From Gigaspora rosea (Eukaryota > Glomeromycota > Glomeromycetes > Diversisporales > Gigasporaceae): a stretch of 64,000 nucleotides of DNA. The notes beneath the pieces are model-generated. The model worked only from the letters and a program-made list of their open reading frames with translations. It searched no databases and had not been told where the DNA came from. The translations under genes and the position numbers were made by a program. The DNA lies in the NCBI GenBank assembly GCA_003550325.1, contig QKWP01000127.1:117125-181124 (forward strand), given 5' to 3'. This document shows, in pieces, positions 35,520 to 47,687 of this stretch. Position 1 is the stretch's first letter. Every line of letters begins with the position of its first letter.

Positions 35520-36775
35520 CTGACCAACCGAAGTTTTTATATTCCAAAGCGAAAATCAACTTTGTGTAGCCCTAATTTTAAACGTGATCATTATTTTGTT
35601 AATTTACAGTAAATTTAAAATAATAATAATAACAAAAAAAAACAAAGACGACCAACTGACCAAAGGTTTCAGATTTTATGTAATAAAATAAAAAAAATTA
35701 ACTTCGTGTGAACATTATTAGTGTACAATAAATTAAAAAAAAATTGAAAAAAAATCTGCTGACTGACCAAAGTTTTCAAATCCTTGTAATGCAAAACAAA
35801 AATCAATTTCGGCTGCTTAATTTTAGATGTCAATATTATTCTATCATTTACAGTAAATTATTTAAAAAAAAATAAAAAAAAAAAGACTAATTACCGAAGT
35901 TTTAATTTTAATGTAATGCAAAACAAAACATCAACTTTGCATGACCTAATTTTGTAATTATCCTATTAATTTACAATAAAATTAAAAAAAAAAAATTCGA
36001 CAGGCCGACCAAATTTCCAGATTTCATATATTACTAAATAAAAAATCAACTTCTTATGGCTTAATTTTAGATGTGTTCAAAAAAAAAATCATGATCGACT
36101 AAAACTACCAAAGTTTTCTGATTCTGTGTAATGCAAAACGAAATATCTACTTTGCATAGTTTAATCCTGAATGCATATATTATTCTATTAATTCACAGTA
36201 AATTAAAAAAAAATAAAAAAAAGATAATAAAAAAATAAAAAAGAAAATAAAAATTTGACCATCCGAAGTTTTCAAATTCCATGTAACATAAAGCGAAAAA
36301 TCAACTTTGTGTAACCCTAATTTTAAATGTTACTATTATACTTTTATTTTAGTAAATTTGTTGTAAAGTAAAAAAAAAAATATGACTGACTGACCGAAGT
36401 TTTTTGGATTCCTTGTAATAAACAAAATATTAACTTTGTGTAAACATTATTTTTTTTTAAAAAAAAAACTGTTCGACCGACCGAAGTTTTCAAATTCATG
36501 TAATGCAAAACAGAAAATCACCTTTGCGTGGTCTAATCTTGGATATGAACATTATTCTATTAATTTACAATAAATCAAAATAAATAAAAAAAACCGATTG
36601 ATTAACTGCTGATGTTTTAAGATTTCGTGTAATGTAAAATGAAATATTAATATCTTGTAAATATTACTTTTAAATTCACAGTAAATTAAAACGAAATAAA
36701 AGCGACAGACTGACCAAAGTATATTAATTCACAGAGCAAACTGAAATACCAACTTCATGTGGATGAAAATATCAG
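35520..36775. repeat. tandem array, about eleven degenerate ~115-bp units
   Basis: Each unit reads roughly GACCGACCGAAGTTTTCAAA, then GTAATGCAAAACGAAAAATC, AACTTTGTGTAACCTAATTT, ATTCTATTAATTTACAGTAA, and closes with an A-rich tract. Units start near 35522, 35652, 35762, 35890, 36003, 36100, 36258, 36390, 36475, 36600 and 36710. The A-tract at the end of each unit gives a regular alternation. One solitary unit lies at 55318-55465. Confidence 0.75.
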
Positions 36776-37073
36776 CCCGACTGAAATGTAAAAACTTATA
36801 AAAACAATTACAAAACACGATAATAACAAATAACGTAATAATTACAGGAATAGTTATAGGATTACTAAAAATTTTCCACAAATTAGTTATGTTCTTGAAT
36901 ATAGCCAATAAAAACATTCAAAAATTCATTTATAATTATAATAAAATTGGTAAGTTAAAACACTGTCGTCATTATTAACAGTATCTAAAAATAAATTTTC
37001 CCGCACTGTGATCACATTTTCTAAAGTTGACCAATTAATAATATTTAAACGTAAGCTACCTGTCGTCACTATT

Positions 37074-37657
37074 AACACAATGAATCGTGTGTATAGATTA
37101 CATCAGAATGACATAAGTACACGTATCATGAGCTATCCAATTAATTATGAATAAAAGATCAATCAGCGTTAGGGCGGATCTCCAATTTTTTTATTGTAAT
37201 TTTTAATAATAATAGTTAATAAGTAATTTGTAGATAATTAATCTGCTTGTTCTTGCACTTGGACTTAATTTTGTAATTGTTCTTGTTCTCGTGCTTGTTT
37301 TTGCACTTGCATTTATTTTTGCACTTGTTCTCGAACTCGAGACCATTATATGAAACATTGATAGACTTTTTTAGTCCTAAATTTTGAGAGTGCATTAATA
37401 AGAGCGTTAAAAATGATATGATAGTATATAATTATAAAAAATGATATAACAATTACTCAAAAGCTATCGTCATAATCATCTTACGTATTTATATTAGTTT
37501 CCCACGTTAGATTACATTCTCCGGGTACGACCAATCAAAAAATGTTAAAGCACACAGACCCGAAATTCCCACAATTATTTCTGTTTAGAAGTTTCCAAAA
37601 TCGGTTGCAGCCAATCAAAAACGTTTAAAAGGACAAACACAGAATTAGGTGGTATAG
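37074..37657. repeat. dispersed ~600-bp repeat, copy 1
   Basis: Matches 61404-62015 in inverse orientation from AACACAATGAATCGTG to GGTGGTATAG, including a simple CTTGTTCTTGCACTTG tract. Located inside the TTAA element. No coding capacity or clear terminal structure. Confidence 0.75.
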
Positions 37658-37659
37658 AT

Positions 37660-38240
37660 TTTATAGTCGCCCAATATTTTTTGATGATAACTTGGCATCT
37701 ACTGGGCCAATTTTGATGATCTTACCACCTTTAGATTCGTCATAATGCACTCTACAACTTTCAATTAATCGGCATAATTCATTAACTTAGTAAAAAAAAT
37801 ATTTTTCCTTGGGTGATCGTGGCATTTCTACCTATAATATAGATTATTATAGCAGAAATGCCACCCAAGGAAAAATATTTTTTTTACTAAGTTAATAAAT
37901 TATGCCGATTAATTGAATGTTGTAGAGCACATTATGACGAATCTAACGGTAGTGAGATCATCAAAATTGGCCTAGTAGAGGCTGAGTTATCATCAAAAAA
38001 CGATTGGGTGACTATGTAAAATTTTATGTAAACAAATGTTTGTTTACATAGAATTTTACATAGTCATCCAATCGTTTTTCGATGATATCTCCGCATCTAC
38101 TGGGCCGATTTTGATGATCTAACCACCGTTAGATGCGTCTCTCGATGAGCTTTACAACTTTCAATTAGTCGACATAACTCATTAACTTAATAAAAAAAAT
38201 ATTTTTCCTTGGGTCATCGTGGCATTTCGTCTATAAGTAA
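37660..38240. repeat. palindromic cluster of TIR-derived sequence (family A module)
   Basis: Three consecutive copies of the module also found in the left arm (35309-35520): inverted at 37660-37840, direct at 37853-38038 and inverted at 38040-38240. Adjacent copies form palindromes centred near 37850 and 38040 (AAACAAATGTTTGTTT). The last copy is part of the right TIR. Confidence 0.8.
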
Positions 38241-38439
38241 TTTACATAGTAATTTGCATCACGTTACACTATGATCATGCATCTGTTGACTGGCAGATCA
38301 TCAATTAATACTTAAAATATTATACATAAATATATTTAATAGCACTCTTAAAAGTATTCATGCATTATCCCTACTCAGGTCTATAGTATAGGGTAAATTT
38401 TTAGTAAAATATAAAAGACCCGGGTAAGAAGTAAATAAA

Positions 38440-38600
38440 TAAATAAAAATTAAATAGTAATAAATAAACAGAACTTGATATTCAAGTTTTGTAATAATTA
38501 GAATAAATTACTTTATTATTTCTAATTTTATTATTATTTTAATTTATTATTATTACAAAACTCGAATCTTGAGTTCTGTTTATTTATTTTTATTTAATCA
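38440..38600. repeat. AT-rich inverted repeat
   Basis: AATAAACAGAACTTGATATT with CAAGTTTTGTAATAAT on the left pairs with its inverse on the right; arms of about 50 bp around a 40-bp AT-rich centre. Possibly another small MITE within the hAT element. Confidence 0.6.
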
Positions 38601-38699
38601 ATTAATCGATTGATTAATCGATTAACTTGATCAACAATCAATTAATAATTAATTTTTTTTCAATTTATACTACTAGACCTTATTTGAAAAAATTCTAAC

Positions 38700-39389
38700 T
38701 TACATATCTTTAATTTGATTAATAAAATTAGATGACCATCCAAGTCCTTCGAAGTATCAAATTTTAAGCTTTGAATCTAGCATGACTGACGAAATATGTA
38801 TAACACTTGTTTTTTGACAATATTCGAGAAGTTTATTAGAAGCAGCTTCGCATTCTTGCTTTGTGTATCATCGTTTTGTCTAGTTTCTTCAAGTGATTCA
38901 AACAAGGAATAATAGAGAGAAATGGACATTGATAGTGTTGGATATTCTGATGATGACATAAATACGGTTGCCAAATTGAATTAAAACTATTATTTTTTGT
39001 TCTATAATACTTATTTAATATATTCAATACTAAAAATATTCTACCATCTGCAAAAGGTAATAAAACTTTAACAAGAAGTTTTATTACTTTCTATTCATTT
39101 TTAGCCAAAATGTATTGGCGTAATTCTGTTTCAGCAAAAGATATAACATCAAATACTGTATGCAGCTTTAATGCTCGCTCACACATATAAAATGTGGAAT
39201 TCTACCATATTGGTATATCAAGAATTGGTTTTAATAAAGCTGATAGCTTTAACATTTTGTAGCGTATTCGTGATCCTCTAATACTTTTTATCAATTTATG
39301 CAACTAAAATAAAAAAACTATTAAAAATAAACTATTACAAGGATTTTACTCAGAGTTAATACAAAAAAAAAATTTAATGCGCATTAATA
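38700..39389 (-). pseudogene. hAT transposase, middle region
   Basis: Minus-strand pieces in changing frames read PILDIPIW.NSTFYMCERAL (family form DVPTRWNSTYYMLERAL), ISFAETELRQYILAKNE, KVLLPFADGRIFLVLN and SSSEYPTLSMSISLYYSLF. Together they are the RNase-H-like core of a hAT transposase downstream of the first catalytic residue. Stops (for example W to stop in IW*NST) show decay. Confidence 0.75.
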
Positions 39390-39695
39390 TAGGGCCTTTG
39401 CAGTAGAAAGGGCCGATACTGGATTATATATGATTTTGAGAAAATTATATTTGTTTTGTTCAGACTGATCTGGGTTAATCAAAATTTTCGTGATTTGATT
39501 AGTCTGTTATATTGGGTAATCCCATGATGTACGAAACTTCCAAGAATTTTTTTTAAATATCTCAATTTTTTATTATGCAAATCAATTTCCACTTATAATT
39601 GAAAAATGTAGCGCGTGTCAAAATTTATCCGAATATAATAAAAACCTGATTTTCATTTTTGGGTAGTATTAGCCCTTTCTATTGCAAGGGCCTCA
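39390..39695. mobile_element. 306-bp MITE inside hAT remnant, TA flanks
   Basis: Ends TAGGGCCTTTGCAGTAGAAA and (inverted) TGAGGCCCTTGCAATAGAAA, then GGGC..ATAC, with TA on both sides (39388-39389 and 39696-39697). It interrupts the hAT transposase reading. No coding capacity. Confidence 0.75.
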
Positions 39696-39894
39696 TATAA
39701 CTGTGCTTTGAAGAAATGTATATCACAAGCATATGAGATTATATTGTCGTGAGCCATATGATTGATCATTAAAATTTTTTGATCAAATAATTTTGAAATA
39801 TGACATCATATCACATAAATCACAAACCCTTGGATATGCAATCTTGTGCGAGATACATCTCTAGCTTTGACTTATTATTAAACACATAATGCAA

Positions 39895-41255
39895 ATAAAT
39901 TATATAATATAGAATATATAAAATATTAAAATTTTAATATGTATATTAACCTTTTCTATTTCGCTTCCTACAACTCTTAACATACATTGGACAGCAAGAT
40001 TTAAAATATGGTTAAAACACCGTATTGATTGCTGTGTATTATCAAATCTGAAGCCAGCTATACGTATAGAATTGGCAAAATCATATAGAAACATTACATT
40101 AGCAGATGCATTATCACAAGTTATTGATATTATTTTTTGAAAATATCCCATTTTTTTGAAAACAGTCTTTCATAGCATTCGCAATTGCAATGCCCATATG
40201 TGTATCCTCCATAAAAAATAAAATCAAGAAGAACATGTTTTATTTTTCATATTTGATTTAGATAATGAATCGTAATAGCTATAAATGACTTTTCATTAGT
40301 AGAAGTTGTGTTGTTATAGCTATATATCCGGGAACTTCCTACAATTTGTTTTGAAGTTGTTCACGCTCTTCTTCAGAATTATTCATAACGTGTTGTTTTA
40401 TAAAATCAGCGAAAGGTACTAAAAAACACATTTATATTTATTTTACAATAACATTAATATATTAAATATATTATTTAATAATATTTTACTATCTACTTTA
40501 GGTTCTAAGTAAATAAATATAGATCTAAGTTTATCGTCTTTGATAATTTGAAATGGCTGATTACGCTTTACAATCTATCATATTATCATGTCAGTAAATT
40601 TTTGCTGGCTAAAAGGTTCACATTGGTGAGCTTTTAACATTTCCAAAACATTAGCACCACTTTTTACATTTGATTTTTTCAGTTCAGGCACTTTGCCTTT
40701 GTTTTTTGAGATGCATTAAAAGATTTGATATCATTCTGTTAGTATAGACCAGCGAACTGCTACAAATATCACATGTGGCACTATCTTTTGCTTTCTTAAA
40801 ATACTTCCATACAATGGATCTATAAAATAAAAAAGGTAGTAAATAAAAAATATATACACATTTTTTAAAAGTAATCTTTGTATATATTACTCTTTATTTG
40901 TAGGTGCTTTATTTGTAGACGCTTCATTTGTAGATACTTCATTTGTAGACGCTTCATTTGTAGACGCTTCATCACAAGTTAAAGGTTATACTTGAGATGA
41001 TTTAGGTTCACTGTGGTAAGATTCGCCAGAATATAATTCATTTTGGAATGAAGTATCTCGGTTTGATTCATTTGAATCAGTTTGGTATGATTCATCTTGG
41101 TGTGGGTAAGGTGGTTCATAGTAAAAACTACCGTAGTATGTAGATGATGACCCATATTCTTCGTATTCATCTTGAGAATGTGAATTGGTTGACATTAAAG
41201 TGTAAAACAAAGAAGAAAATAATGATAAAAACAAAAAAAAAAGCTCTAAATACAA
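39895..41255 (-). pseudogene. hAT transposase, N-terminal part with BED-type finger
   Basis: The frame 39900-40151 gives KIISITCDNASANVMFLYDF and RCFNHILNLAVQCMLRVVGS, the part of hAT transposases with the CDNA motif and the RC.HILNL motif. Further upstream, 40560-40830 gives SATCDICSSSLVYTNRMISN..LMHLKK, a degenerate BED zinc finger, and RNQPFQIIKDDKLRSIF. The frame 40985-41255 is an acidic, Ser/Tyr/Glu-rich N-terminal stretch. Frames change repeatedly, so the gene is dead. Confidence 0.7.
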
Positions 41256-41926
41256 ATATTTAATTTTTTTTTTTGAGTTTTTTTATCGAAGTTTTTCTCA
41301 TGCTCAAGCTTTTGCTCAAGCTTTTTTTTAAGCGTTTTTTCAAGCTTTTTCTCATGCTCTAAAAAAAGGGCATTTGTAAGTTTTAAACTACAGGTTTAAA
41401 TGCAGGCTCTTATTAAATAAAGTTCTTATTTTTTTATCGCCATGTTGAATCATTGAATCATATATAGAAGGCCTTTATTGACGACATCTGATCATTTTAA
41501 GTTTGGCTAAAAAAATTATCCAATAAGCATTTAGTATTATTCTAATAGACCAGACGGGAGGGTATTACCCGGGCAGACCTTCACATAGGTCCGAACCCAT
41601 ATCGATTCTGATAAATCATAGATCCGAACTCAGTCCATCAGCGGACCGGACCGGACCAGACCTGAATCTTTTGCAGAACACTAATACGGAACACTAATTA
41701 TCATGATAGTGCCCACAAGCATTAAGCTTAATGCTGGCTGACCCAACCAAAATAAGACTTGTATAATGTTACCCAACATTAGCAGTGTGTAACCAAAAAT
41801 TATTTTTGCAAAAACAATGCACCGGCCTTTGTGTAACATAAGTGCATATATGGTGCTCACAGCTTTAACTCTCCATAAAAAATAGCTTTACAAAAAATAC
41901 TATTCCTCTTTTAAGAATTTATAAAA
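41256..41926. other. end of hAT element and spacer
   Basis: Contains a Lys/Glu coiled-coil-like minus-strand tract (41294-41370, from CTTTTGCTCAAGC repeats), a GGACC tandem near 41640-41660 beside the hAT end, and AT-rich DNA up to the Helitron. No gene recognised. Confidence 0.45.
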
Positions 41927-42652
41927 TCTCTACTACTTGTAATTCTCTAACGCCGAAAAAAATGTAGCCTTTAAAATGGTTTTGATTGGTTGCTTATTGA
42001 TCCGGTAGTTACATGTGTTAAGTTATCATTATGCAGGTCATTAATCACTGCCAGAATTTATCCTTTAAAATGGATTTGATTGGTTGGTTTGTGATCCGGC
42101 AATTGCATGTATTAAAAATGTGGATTTGTTGTGCGTGTAAGTTATTTATTTGTTTGTTATTGTATGTGTGTAGTAGAGATATACGTTATGATTATTAATA
42201 TGTTATGAAGCGTTGAGGTAAAATGAAGTAGTAATTATGCGTATATGACGTAATGATGAACTAATTACATAATAATAAAGTAATTTTTGATTAAAAGAAG
42301 GGAAGATAGATGTTTATTTTATTTTATTTTGTTTTCTAATCGATTATTAAAAGAATTAGCTTTCACGAGATCGTGTCAATAAGTTTTTCTGTTAAAATTG
42401 TAATAATTAGTGTTAATTAGATTAATCTTTTAAATAATTATGACATAATTACGTTACTTAGTATTGTAAAATTTCATTTTAATATCATATACGTATTATT
42501 AATAAAAATAAACGTCATGTATTTTTAGTAATAGGCATAATAAAAAATCTTATAAATAGATGTATAATCCTTTTTTATGAAAATAAAATATCTATCTTAA
42601 TTAGAAATGTCAAATTGCAAATGATATTTCAATATTACTTAATTTATTTATC

Positions 42653-45600
42653 ATGGCGCGTACTACACTTTATTTTACAAGAAACGAACGTAAAAAAGCT
42701 AGAAGTGTTCGAAATCAACAAAATAGAACATTAAAATCTGAAAAACAACAAACTTACGACCAGTGTAGAAAAAAATACTCCCGTAAAAGACAGAATAAAT
42801 TACACAATTTAGCCCGTAATTTTTCTGAAAAAATATGCCCAATGACAATATTATTTTTTCTACTGAATAAATATTGAAAATTGTATTATATGTAAATATT
42901 GTCTTGCAATCAAATTACCGACTGAAAGGCCAGGAATATGTTGCTCCAATAGAAAAGTAAAATTAGCACTACCAGAAATTTCTGTGTTATTGTAGCGTTT
43001 ACTTTGTGATGAAAATAATGAATCTAAACAATTTTGAAATAAAATTCGAATTTACAATTCAATATTTTCATTTTCATCTGTTGGAGTTAAATTAAATCAT
43101 GAATTAGCTAATGCAAGAACAGGAGTATATACTTACCGTATTCAAGGTTCTTTTTACCATCGTATTGGATCGTTATTGCCAGAATCTGGTTCTGATCCAC
43201 AATATTTACAAATGTATACTTGCGATACAAACGTTAAAATGGAATATCGACTAAATACTATTCCAGATGTTGATATTAATCCTACAATTATATAATATTT
43301 GAAAAACATGTTAGATATAAATAATCCATATGTTGTACATTTAAGATATATTTCTGAAATATTTCATCAACAAATAAGAAATTTGTCTTTAATAATCCAT
43401 TCTAATATCCCTGAATTGGATCAAAGAACTAATAATGCACCTACTGTTCTACAAGTAGCTGCGATCTGGATAAATGAAGATGTACCATCTAATATGAAAC
43501 AAAAATGTGATATCATACTGTGTACAAGAATGGACAAACTATTACGCATATCTGAATATGCGGGATGCTATGATCCATTAGCCTATCCATTACTTTTTCC
43601 CTGTGGTGAACAAGAGTGGATTCCACGTTGTATACCGTATAATGACTTTTTAGATAGGTCAATGCAAACAGATAATGATAACGAATATAATTATTATGAA
43701 TATAATAATTATGAAAACAATCAGAAATTTGTTACTGCAAGAGAATATTATGCATATCGAATCCAAATAAGGCGTAATTATGTTAATCCAATATTAAGAT
43801 CGACACGTTTAATTCATCTGTATATAGTGGATATGTATGTTAAAATAGAAGCTGATCGTTTGAATTTCTTATGCCAAAATCAACCCAAAATACGTTCTGA
43901 ATTATACCAAGGTATTCAAGATGCTATTTTTCATGGAGATGATAATCCAAGACATGTAGGTTGTAGAATAGTTTTTCCCGCAACATTTCATGGAAGTCAC
44001 CATGATATGATTTAATATTATCAGGATGCAATGGCCTTAGTTCGTATTGGAAAACCTGACTTATTTATTACTATGACCTGTAACCCAAAGTGGCCAGAAA
44101 TTCAAACTCTATTGTTACCTGGACAAAAAGCAGAAGATAGACCTGATATTACAGGTATATAAAATAATTTGTTTTTTTTGAGAACTTTAAAGTTTAAAAA
44201 AATTTGAGTAGTTATAATATATTTGAAATTTTGTTTAAGAATAATAATAACAATACATATTTGTATTATTTGTTTTTGAAAGTACGTATTTTTAAAGAAA
44301 AACTAACAGCATTAAAAAAGATATTATTGAAAATAGAGTTCTAGGACATGTTATTGCCTATATTGATGTTGTTTGAATTCCAAAAGCGAGGACTTCTCCA
44401 TACACATATTTTATTAATACTTCATCCGGATGACAAACCAAAATCACCTGATGATTATGATGCAATAGTTCAAGCAGAAATACCTGATCCATCCAATAAT
44501 CCAAAAGCATATACCACAGTTACAGCAAATATGGTACATGGTCCATGTGGTTATTTAGATCCTAATGCTCCTTGCATGATAAAAGATGATAATGGTCATA
44601 AAAAATGTAAAAAAGGATATCCAAAACAGTTTCAAGAAGAAACAATTCATGGAAATAATTCTTATCCAGTTTATCGACGAAGAAATAATAACCATTATTT
44701 TGAAATAAAAATGAAAAATCAAATATTCAAATTAACTAACCGTTGGATTGTTCCATACAATACATTCCTTTGTACTAAATATGATTGTCATATAAATGTA
44801 GAAATTTGTGCAACTATAAAAGCTGTTAAATATTTATTCAAATATATATACAAAGAACATGACAAAGCTGTAATTGAAATAGTAAAAGAGCAAATAAAAC
44901 TTGAACAAAATAAACCTATTAATATTGATGAAATCCAAAATTTCATAGAAGCCCGATGGATTTCAGCTCCAGAAGCAATTTGGAGAATACTGGATTTGAC
45001 ATGTATAATATGTTCCCTGCAGTAACATGTTTGCAACTTCATCTTCCAGATGAACATAGAATAACATTTCATGAAAATAGTAATTCAACAAACATAGCCA
45101 ATTCAAATAAAAATCAACAGACTACTCTTACTGAATATTTCAAAATGAATATATTAGATCCTGAAGCTAGAAATTTTCTTTATACAGAATTTCCATTACA
45201 TTATACTTGGAACAAAGGAACAAAAACATGGAATAAAAGAAAACGAGGTGGTTGTATTGGAAGAATGTATATGGTTCATCCAAGTCAAACTGAAAGATAC
45301 TATCTTCGCTTATTACTTACAAAAATAAAAGGAGCTACAAGTTTTGATAATTTGAAAACTATTAATGGTAGTCTTTGTAAATCTTTTAAACAAACTGCTT
45401 ATTTAAGAGGCTTTATAGAAAATGATAATGAATACCAACTTTGTATGGCAGAAGCAAGAGAATTCCAAATGCCTCAACAACTTCGTAATTTATTTGCAAC
45501 TTTATTAATTTTTGAAGATATTGTAGATGAAAATCTGTTATGGAAAGAAAATTATAGTATGGCTGAAGATTTTACACAAAAAGGATATACTGAAGATTGT

Positions 45601-47179
45601 AAAATTCAAGCAGTTCTTAGAGATATTGATATAGTTCTTCAACGACATGGAAAAACAATAAACAATTATAACCTACTTAAATTATTCCCAAATTCAAAAA
45701 ATAAATCAATACCAAAAATAATTTTAGAAGAATTAAACTATGATATTACTTCTGAGGAACTTGATAAAGTTAACACATTAACCAATGAACAATATAATGT
45801 TTTTCAAGAAATAATAATGCAAATTGAATTAAAAAATAGTGGTATTTACTTTTTAGATGGTCCTGCAGGAAGTGGCAAAACATATCTTTATAACTGTATT
45901 CTTGCACATATTCGAAAACGTGGTTTAATAGCATTAGCAGTTGCATCTTCTGGCATAGCGGCTTTACTTTTAAAAGGAGGTCGTACTGCACATTTACGAT
46001 TTAAAATTCCTATTGTAATTGATGAAAACTCAGTATGCAATATTAGTAATCAAACAGATTTAGCTAAATTATTAAGACAAGCTGTTATAATTATCTGGGA
46101 TGAAGCACCAATGGTTCATCGGCATGTTCCAGAAGCTGTTGAAAAAACATTGCGAGATATCATAAACAATAATCTTCCTTTTGGAGGAAAAATAGTTCTT
46201 TTTGGAGGAGATTTTAGACAAGTTCTTCCAGTAATCCGTAAAGGAACAAGAGCACAAATTATTGCAGCTGCTCTTAATAAATCATATATCTGGCCTTATG
46301 TTAAAATTTTTTCTTTAACTAGAAATATGCGAATTTCACAAGCAAATATTCAAGAATCTCAATCATTTACTGAATATTTACTAAAAATAGGAAATGGAAC
46401 AGAACCAACTACTGAAAATGGATTAATTCATATTCCTAATGATATGATTATTTGTTCATATAATAATGAAAGTCCTGTAGAAAGTCTAATAAGAACCATG
46501 TACCCAAACCTAACAAAAAGTATTATGGATACATCATTTATAACTGATAGAGCAATATTAACTCCTTTAAATGATGATGTTGATAAAATAAATACTGAAA
46601 TTATTAATAAATTTTTAGGTAAACAACAAAGTTATTGTAGCTTTGATTCGATACTTAATGATACTGCAAATCTATATCCAATAGAATATCTCAATTCTTT
46701 AACTCCACCAGGACTTCCACCACATAATTTAATATTAAAAGTTGGTTCACCAATAATATTGCTAAGAAATCTAGATCCTATAAATGGTCTATGTAATGGA
46801 ACTAGATTAGTATGTCATCATCTTGGAAATCGAATAATTGATGCAGAAATTATAACTGGTGACCATCAGCAAAAAAGAGTATTTATACCAAAAATTTCAC
46901 TTTTTTCTTCAGAAGAATCTGGTTTACCTTTTATACTTAAAAGAAAGCAATTTCCAGTACGTTTGGCATTTGCTCTTACAATTAACAAATCACAAGGACA
47001 AACATTACCCTATGTTTGTATTTATTTACCACGTCCAGTATTTTCACATGGACAGCTATGTTGCAATGTCAAGAGTAAAAGACAAACAAAATTGCAAGAT
47101 CTGGATAAAAAATGAAAATATAAAAAAATTAAATAATGCCTATACTAAAAACATAGTATATAAAGAAGTTTTAGTATAA
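42653..47179 (+). pseudogene. Helitron Rep/helicase (RepHel), broken
   Basis: In order: a basic N-terminus (MARTTLYFTRNERKKARSVR), a Cys-rich segment, GVYTYRIQGSFYHRIGSLLP, the Helitron_like_N domain (LIHLYIVDMYVKIEADRLNF; DLFITMTCNPKWPEI), then the HUH Rep motif EFQKRGLLHTHILLIL and the two-tyrosine motif KYLFKYIYKEHDKA. A PIF1-like helicase follows with Walker A DGPAGSGKT, Walker B IIWDEAP, GGDFRQVLPV and a final AMSRVKDK. A probable intron lies at 44155-44282 (GTATAT...GAAAG). A TAA near 44013, frameshifts near 44372, 44990 and 47057, and breaks between 42850 and 43300 disable it. Rep would nick and join single strands, and the helicase would unwind during rolling-circle transposition. Confidence 0.9.
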
Positions 47180-47687
47180 AATATATATAATATACAAATA
47201 AATAATAATAAACTATAATCGCATATTAAATAATATAATATACAAGTGCTTTAGCATAAATTACTTAATAGTATAAACTTCTATAATAAAAATAAAATTA
47301 TATAATTAAATGCAATAAACATTTATTTAATATTATATAAAACACAACTTCGAGATAAATTTAATAAACTTTAATACTCAAATAACAATACCCATTGATT
47401 AATACTAATTAATATATAAATACTATAAATATTATAATCAATACAAGAAATAAATTATATATTTCATTCATAAATCTCAAAATTGCAAGTTTATTATTTT
47501 TTTTTTATATTCCATAAATAAAAAACAGTCATTATGCACATACTAAATCTTTAATATCAACTTTAATATATTCAAACTTCTAAAACTTCTAACAAAATTT
47601 TTTAAAAAAATATTGATTGCTAAAATCAAAATAAAAAAAAAATATGAAAAAAACTAATACAAATTGTAGAATGATATATAAACATAT

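Larger units (their letters stand above)
35243..38304. mobile_element. 3.06-kb long-TIR element with TTAA duplication and internal array
   Basis: Terminal inverted repeats of about 275 bp: left from TTGATGATCCGCCAGTCAAC at 35243, right ending with its near-perfect inverse at 38304. TTAA flanks both sides (35239-35242 and 38305-38308), a target choice known for piggyBac-like elements, although these ends do not begin with the usual CCY. It sits within the hAT transposase gene. The interior has an array of about eleven ~115-bp units, a dispersed ~600-bp repeat and an extra palindromic cluster of the TIR sequence. No transposase was found, so it is nonautonomous or of an unknown class. Confidence 0.75.
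32789..41683 (-). mobile_element. hAT transposon with decayed transposase and nested insertions
   Basis: Outer ends both read TAGTGTTCTG inward (32789 and, inverted, 41683), a hAT-style terminus. Within it, on the minus strand, is a hAT transposase in pieces. Removing the insertions at 33469-34399, 34617-34775, 35243-38304 and 39390-39695 leaves about 4.4 kb, a normal size for an autonomous hAT element. The expected 8-bp target duplication is not recognisable, so the outer limits are inferred from the termini and from size. Confidence 0.55.

Noticed and set aside
35520-36775. CRISPR-like array
   Set aside because: Units are degenerate across their whole length with no unique spacers or sharp repeat/spacer alternation, and the context is eukaryotic.
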